Of a stretch of 64,000 nt of DNA, positions 58,600 through 64,000 are shown one piece after another (position 1 is the first letter of the stretch; each line of letters begins with the position of its first letter). The notes under the pieces are model-generated. The model saw only the letters and a list, made by a program, of their open reading frames with translations. It was not told the origin of the DNA and made no database searches. This stretch comes from Rhynchopus euleeides (lineage: Eukaryota > Euglenozoa > Diplonemea > Diplonemida > Diplonemidae), in the NCBI GenBank assembly GCA_963210315.1, contig OY723285.1:1612001-1676000 (forward strand), in the 5' to 3' direction. The translations under genes and the position numbers were made by a program.

Positions 58600-61296
58600 G
58601 TGGAGTCGCAGATCCGGAGCTTCCTGGAGGCGGTTCCGGACAACGCGTTTACCGGAGCGGGCTGCAACGAGTCGACACTTGTGCAGCCTGGTGTTGGTGA
58701 TCCTTCGGGGGTGTCGCGCGTGAGGAAGGATGACTGGGGTCCACATGTGCCTGCTGTGGTCATCGCGCCGCTCCGCAGCGAACCCCAGACGTGGTACGTC
58801 GCCTTGCATGTGCCCAAGGGCGGCTGCAAGGTGTGGAGCACCGACTGCTGTGAGGGGATTTACTCCGACCTGTCGGCTGCGGTGGAGGCCCTGATTCCAC
58901 CTCCCCAGACAGAAGAGTGCAAACTTCTCGTCGTGAGGAGTCGGCCATTGGTGGTATCGAAGGCGCGTGGATGTTCCACGCACCTGACGTACCCCAGAAG
59001 ACTGCAGCGTCACCGCAGTGAGCTCTCCCTCAGCTCCCTGGCGGTGCCTGCCCTCGCATGGCGTGAGCGTTCGTTGGCCTACATCCGGGCAAAGGTCAAC
59101 GAAGAGGTGGGTGCCCTGCAGGAGGTCGCGATCAGCCTGATCGACAGGTCCGTGTCGTTGGACCTTGAGGCTGTCATCAGGGGGTTGGAGGAGGCGGATG
59201 CGCCTGAGCGGGACCCGGGGGTGAAGTTGCGGCAGGATAACCTGAGGGAGCTGCTCGGCACAACGGATTGGTCGCTGATGCGCCGCCCCCTCGCTGTCAC
59301 ATACCTGGGGGACATGCTGTCGGCGGTGACAGACCTTGCACTGTCTGAGGTTTCAGATGAGACAGGGTTGGAACTGACGTTCTGGCAGCAGAGCGCCCGG
59401 CAGCGCATCATGAAGTTTGATGAACCTCGGACTAGCCGGTCCGACATCATCCTCGACTCAGGGGAACTTGCGAGCCTCCGCAAGGCTGTGAAGAGCGGCA
59501 AGTGGCAATCGGGCAAGGAGGTGACGCTGCTCACCCAGCGAGTGGCAGAGCTGGAAGTTGCGCTGGAGGCAGCGCAGAAGGGGTGGTGTCCGCCGCCTCT
59601 TCCTCCGCAGCACAGCGACGATGCAGTGGACTCCGACGCACCACCTGAGGCTGACGACTCTGCCGGGAGTGTGGGTTCCGACAACCTGCTGGTTGACGGG
59701 TTGGACTCCGACGACATGCTGGCTGACGGGACCTCCGAGGACCTGCTGGCTGGCGCTCTGGTGAAGGGGGAGGGTGGTTTGGAGTGCAAGATATGCGGCA
59801 CTACTCGCACGGCTGGGGGCAAGCCCTTCGTGGCAGAGGCGTCCCTGAAGTCGCATGTGAGTGGGAAGCACCAGATGACGTACGCCGCCTATCTGCAGTG
59901 GGGCTGCACTGGGACGGCCCTTCCCAGCAGCAAGAAGCGGCAGGGCGGCCCCAACAAGGAGGTGTCAAGTGGTGGCGAGTCGGATGATCTGTTCGAGTTA
60001 CCTCGGCGCAAGCAGTTGCGGTCTTCGGGTGCTGTTCATGTGGAACAGCAAGTGAGGGAGGTCTTTCCTGGCCTGATGGTGGACAGCAGCCGTGGCGCGC
60101 AGCAGCTTGCCATGGATGATGAGGATATGGTCGACTTGGGGCCAGCGTCGGTGTCGCAGCGGGGCCCCGGGATCCAGCTGTCCGACCTGAGTAGCTGCTG
60201 TTGGCTGTTCCCGCGGGAACCGCTCGGGAGTGGCAGGAACACCTGCTACCTGGCCGCATCTTTGCAGCTCCTGCGGCCATGTCTCGCACAGGTTCAGCAG
60301 CTGCCGCTTGACCTGACTGCCGAAATCTTTCCCCTGATGCACTGGGTGAAGTACAACCTGCGCGCGGGCTCTCACGTGCAGCTGGACGGGCTCCGCAGCC
60401 TGAAGGGCCTCTCTCCAGACGGTACCCACACCACGTTCGTGTTCGATGCGATGGAGAGGGCTCAGCTGAGTGTCGGGGGGGGCAGCTTCCTCGACGGGGA
60501 GATGCAGTGCGCTGGGGAGTTCCTGGGCTACTTCCTGGGTATTCTGCGGGAGGAGTGCTATCTCCTGCGTACCACCAGCACCGGGAACCAGCCGCCGCTG
60601 ACGCCGCCGCTCCAGGTGGCAGTCAGGGAGACAAGGTCGTGCAAGAGTTGCGGGACCATCTCCTCGAGGTACCTGCGCCCAGCTTGGATGATGCAGTTCC
60701 CCCCCCAGGGTGGTCGCACCCTGCAGCAGCTTGCCTCGGCGTACGTGAGTGAGGAGACGGCCGTAGATGGTCCGTGCACCTCGTCGCCAAAGTGCACCTC
60801 GTTGAGAGGGGTGTCGAAGAGGGCGATGTGCATCGGTAACACCCTGCTGGTCTTCATCCAGCGGTTCGCGTGCGCCGGTGCTGGGCGCCCTCCGAGGTTC
60901 GTCACGGACAGGTGCGAGGTCCCACGGCTGCTCGAGTTGAGGGATTGCCTCAAAGAGGATGGCACCGCCACCTTCTCTTTCGGGGGCGCTGTGGTGTATG
61001 GGGGTATGCACTACACCGCATACAGCCAGGATGCGGACAGCGGCACCACGGTCCACCTGGATGATGCCAGGGCGACCCACGTGTCCCGCTCCACTGCATT
61101 CCAGGATATGGCGTCGTCTGCTGTCCTCGTGCGGTATGAGAGGCACCCGGGGCAGTTGAACACGCAGCTGTGGACAGATATACAGGAATCTCTGTTCAAC
61201 CAGGCTCAGGCTGAGGCTGCCGGCACAGAGACAGTCTCCGGGGAGGTCGAGGAGGAAAGGGCACTGCAAAAAGCCCTTGAAGCATCACGCCGATGA
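58600..61296 (+). CDS. C2H2 zinc finger / USP deubiquitinase / UIM protein (5' end unresolved)
   Basis: 898 codons counted from a GTG at 58600; the first in-frame ATG is only at 59278 (codon 227), so an upstream exon or trans-spliced start is needed. The frame stays open into the minisatellite back to a stop near 58204. Features: a C2H2 finger (C396-X2-C399-X19-H419-X4-H424) after an acidic repeat (SDNLLVDG, SDDMLADG); a USP (peptidase C19) domain from about 535 to 845 with catalytic C549 in GSGRNTCYLAASLQLL, a Cys4 zinc site (C681, C684, C726, C732), the LLVFIQRF strand and catalytic H804 in YGGMHYTAYS; and a C-terminal ubiquitin-interacting motif (EEERALQKALEAS). It should cleave ubiquitin from substrates. 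Zinc finger plus USP plus repeat-rich setting could mean a mobile-element gene (inference). Confidence 0.85.
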   Translation: MESQIRSFLEAVPDNAFTGAGCNESTLVQPGVGDPSGVSRVRKDDWGPHVPAVVIAPLRSEPQTWYVALHVPKGGCKVWSTDCCEGIYSDLSAAVEALIPPPQTEECKLLVVRSRPLVVSKARGCSTHLTYPRRLQRHRSELSLSSLAVPALAWRERSLAYIRAKVNEEVGALQEVAISLIDRSVSLDLEAVIRGLEEADAPERDPGVKLRQDNLRELLGTTDWSLMRRPLAVTYLGDMLSAVTDLALSEVSDETGLELTFWQQSARQRIMKFDEPRTSRSDIILDSGELASLRKAVKSGKWQSGKEVTLLTQRVAELEVALEAAQKGWCPPPLPPQHSDDAVDSDAPPEADDSAGSVGSDNLLVDGLDSDDMLADGTSEDLLAGALVKGEGGLECKICGTTRTAGGKPFVAEASLKSHVSGKHQMTYAAYLQWGCTGTALPSSKKRQGGPNKEVSSGGESDDLFELPRRKQLRSSGAVHVEQQVREVFPGLMVDSSRGAQQLAMDDEDMVDLGPASVSQRGPGIQLSDLSSCCWLFPREPLGSGRNTCYLAASLQLLRPCLAQVQQLPLDLTAEIFPLMHWVKYNLRAGSHVQLDGLRSLKGLSPDGTHTTFVFDAMERAQLSVGGGSFLDGEMQCAGEFLGYFLGILREECYLLRTTSTGNQPPLTPPLQVAVRETRSCKSCGTISSRYLRPAWMMQFPPQGGRTLQQLASAYVSEETAVDGPCTSSPKCTSLRGVSKRAMCIGNTLLVFIQRFACAGAGRPPRFVTDRCEVPRLLELRDCLKEDGTATFSFGGAVVYGGMHYTAYSQDADSGTTVHLDDARATHVSRSTAFQDMASSAVLVRYERHPGQLNTQLWTDIQESLFNQAQAEAAGTETVSGEVEEERALQKALEASRR

Positions 61297-62737
61297 TCAC
61301 GGTCGGTAAAAGGCGGGGCAACCGTGCTTCAAGAATTCCTTGAATAGTTCCTCCGTATGTTATGCGTTGACGACGCCGCCAGCCTGCTGCTTCAAATTAA
61401 TGTGAGTGAGGAGCACATGTGTGAGCACAAGATAGAAGCGGGCAACAAACACATTCTGTGGCTTTTTTCTTCCATGTGGTGCGTGAAGCCCTGCGTGGGT
61501 AAGTACTTTTGCGGATTTGTGCGGGGCTGGTCGTTTTCTTCTCTTTTTTGAGCACATTTATGATGCGTAAAAGTGTAGGAGTGCTTCCGACGATCCTGTT
61601 CCTTTTCTGTGTGTCTAGCTATCTCGTGTTCACATGTGCTCCACACCCACATCAAAGCAGCAGGCTCTAGGGTGGTGGAAGCGTCAACGCATCATTAAGG
61701 AAGAAGGAAGCACGGTTGCTACGCTTTCTGCTTTTCTGAGGGTCCCCTCCCACTTGTGCGTGTCATTCTCTTGCCTCTCAAGGTTCGTTCTGGATCAGAC
61801 TTCAGTTTTTCTCACCAGGCCCGGAAGCAGTCGGACTAACAAGCGTGTCTGCAGCCCCATTCCCCCAACCCCTCCCGACCGTCCCGACGCCACCCTACCC
61901 ATTGACTCGCGAGCACTTTGTCATTTATTGCAGCCGCACACTTCCGGATTCTTTGACACTTCCCCGACAGGTTATCAGGTTTGGCGCCGTGTGGTGAGGA
62001 CAGTGTTGGATTCTGCGTTCGTGAGGGCGGAACCATCTGACTTCGTACCTGGGGCTGCCAAGGGCCGACCTGCTGCGTGCCCCCCTGTGTCTAGGGTGTA
62101 TGTGTGCTGGAACAGCCCCACCACCCCATTGTGGCAGGCAGGAGGGGTGCGAGAGGGGGAAAACTGACCAAAAACAGCACTTTAATTTTGCCCACTTTTT
62201 TGCTCTGCTAAAATCCTAAGACTAGGGCCACCCTAGTCAGACTGACTCAGGATTGCGAGGATCGGCCCCATGTTGGGGCTAAGTTAGCTACCATTTCCCC
62301 AGGGTACATTTCTCGAAGGATTCCTGAAGGGCCCCCAGAACTGGCACAGAACCCCTATATGATCACACCATATTTCTACTACACCAGATAACCCCTGTGC
62401 TTTTGTGTCAAACGCACCGTGCTCACGGAAGGCGTTCAGAACTACAAAGGTTGCAGCGGGGGCAATATTTTTTGTTTACTTCCACTCCACGCCCCAACGT
62501 GCAGGTGACCAGAAGGTTGAACAAACGAACAAACAAAAGAAACCACCTTTTGTTTTCTCCCTCTGTTGCGTTGTTTGGGTTCCGTGCGGGTCGTCGTCGC
62601 GTCACTTTGTTGGTGGAGGTGCCACACAACACCCCTGCATGCGGGGGTGGTCCATCGAGAATGGGGGGTCGGCAACCCGGGTATTGAGGGGTCAGATATG
62701 GGTGGTCTATGAGGTCGGCCTTCCTGGTGCGACTATT
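61297..62737. other. Gene-free spacer after the USP gene
   Basis: No gene supported. 62250-62345 repeats 47970-48070 (GGATTGCGAGGATC to the GGCCCCCAGAACTGGCACAG unit). Confidence 0.5.
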
Positions 62738-63718
62738 TCTGAAGGAGTCCGAGCTCAGCTCCACTTGAAACACACCCTCTCCCAAAAGTGAAGCCGCCTC
62801 AACACTAGGTCTTCAGCTATCGTGTTTCCACACGGCGGCAATGGTTCGCATTCCACACCACTCTTGCGCCAGGGCGCATTCGATTCTGCTGGGCCTTTCC
62901 GAGTTGTGAACTGTGAGGGTTGCTTCCTGTGCCAGCTGTGTCATCTACAGTGTCAGGGCCGCTTGGTTTTCTGCACTCCGAAGCGAAGCCGCCCTACCAC
63001 GTGTATCTTTGTGCACACAGCTTTCGCATGAAAGTGCCGTCTGTTCTGCTGCCTCACCACACGTTACCCTAGTCAGTGCTTCGGTGTGTGCGTCAACACA
63101 GCATGATGATCAACGCCATGTACAACAGGATGGCGACGAGGGGACACTCCCGAGAGCCAAGCCCAGCCCAACTGGCAGGACCTCTGTATGATTCTGCTGG
63201 ATATCTTGCGACGGTCACCGATTTACACACGAACTGTTTTGTTCATGACGAATCCATTGATACCCACTCTTGATGTGTTCGCCACTTGGTCACCTTCTCC
63301 ACAGTGCGGAGCGTCTTGTGCGCTATTCGGTGCGGTTTGGTCCTTCGGTCAGGCCGCACACTGCCCGGACCTCTTCCCCGACGTGCTCCTTTGGTTTCAC
63401 AGTTCGGTGGAAGGAGGCGAGAAAGATGTTCGCCGCGAGAGTCGCGCGGGCCCTTTCCACACAGGCAGGCGATGCGATTCTCTCCGTCTGAAGCGCACCA
63501 ACTTTCGTGCATCCCCTCACCATTGAGTATCACTCAGGTTGATAGTTCATGTGCCTGTGCCCGCACGCAGCGGCTGAGAGATGAGAGGCACATGGCGTGT
63601 GATGGGAATCATGTCACATCTTTCACGCCACCAACAGCCACCATCTTCTGAGCAGGTTCAAAAGGACACGTCTCTTGTTTCAAGGGGAAGGTCTGGGAAC
63701 CAGGTGCACTGTGTCATC
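62738..63718. repeat. Duplicated upstream region of cyclase copy 3
   Basis: Counterpart of 40699-41590; about 90 bp longer through small insertions (for example around 63490-63570). Confidence 0.85.
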
Positions 63719-64000
63719 ATGACGATGGGGTGGTATGAGAGGGTGGTGTCAATGAATGGGCAGGCGGCAGGCACGCAACGTAGCAACAGGCGGCTGATGC
63801 TGATTCTCTCGACCTTCACCGCGTTAAATCCGGGGGTCTTCCTAATTTTCACGCCTTCCCTGTCGCCCGTGAACGTTACCCAGGCCACTCTGATGACGCT
63901 GGCCAGCATTCCCATTCTGGTGCTCCTGTTGACCTATAGGCCCCTCACAGAAAGCTACCTGCGTGCCTACGTGATACTGATAGTTATCGCCCTGCTCCTC
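63719..64000 (+). CDS. Receptor-type adenylate cyclase, copy 3 (partial, runs off the window)
   Basis: 94 codons from the ATG at 63719: MTMGWYERVVSMNGQA is shared with both other copies and covers the first two and a half membrane helices. From LLTYRPLTESYLRAYVIL it is closer to copy 2 than to copy 1. The segment between the first two helices differs from both. Catalytic domains lie beyond the window, so intactness cannot be judged. Confidence 0.85.
   Translation, partial: MTMGWYERVVSMNGQAAGTQRSNRRLMLILSTFTALNPGVFLIFTPSLSPVNVTQATLMTLASIPILVLLLTYRPLTESYLRAYVILIVIALLL

Noticed and set aside
57669-58841. Minus-strand ORF of 390 codons with 17-residue HSRVTPKHPLRHSP repeats
   Set aside because: Same artefact of a 51-bp unit. 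It overlaps the 5' part of the USP frame antisense and has no start context or homology.

Overview
This is a GC-rich nuclear segment from a protist, not a bacterium. It carries tubulin-folding cofactor E, the spliceosomal protein CTNNBL1 and receptor-type class III cyclases. GT-AG introns are visible in two genes. Every gene I can support lies on the + strand, apart from one broken fragment. Several start codons have an AG acceptor a short way upstream (for example before 126, 12820 and 28207). One-directional gene order, short acceptor-to-ATG distances and a six-helix cyclase with a C1 core like that of trypanosomatid enzymes suggest Euglenozoa, possibly a diplonemid. That assignment is inference; no rRNA or spliced-leader gene is present to settle it.

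Layout. 0-24 kb is the gene-rich part: TBCE (126-2066), a 1855-residue ankyrin/ADP-ribosyltransferase/NACHT/pentapeptide/14xWD40 protein (6755-12322), CTNNBL1 (12820-14703), two low-complexity unknowns (15694-17163 and 18058-19401), a J-domain protein (20400-20921) and a five-exon PDZ-like gene (21573-24094). A diverged paralogue of the last lies at 31480-33164, and its 3' third is almost identical at the DNA level. Between the paralogues sits an AT-rich complex around a tyrosine-recombinase gene (28207-29247), flanked by two mirror-image hairpins. 37-44 kb holds two receptor-type adenylate cyclases, and a third starts at 63719 and runs off the end. The first copy has lost its normal 3' end through a local inversion.

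44-58.6 kb is a gene-poor mosaic of dispersed and tandem repeats. Its most striking part is a repeated leader of about 450 bp, found three times, each followed by a minisatellite: 51 bp x 45.7, 120 bp x 5.2 and 51 bp x 17. The last array runs directly into a C2H2-USP-UIM deubiquitinase gene (58600-61296) that has no ATG near its 5' end.

Small non-autonomous elements are everywhere: a 1.3-kb element with about 240-bp inverted repeats (4291-5627), several families of about 110 bp whose ends resemble GGGCCTTCGCTC (two copies inside introns), hairpin-plus-poly-C repeats and GC-rich palindromes. One small element at 49250-49358 has an empty-site counterpart in the same window. Homopolymer C/G runs of 10-30 are common between genes. 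The genes form no single pathway. The shared theme is recent local duplication followed by sequence homogenisation (WD40 repeats, PDZ-like pair, cyclase cluster, minisatellites).
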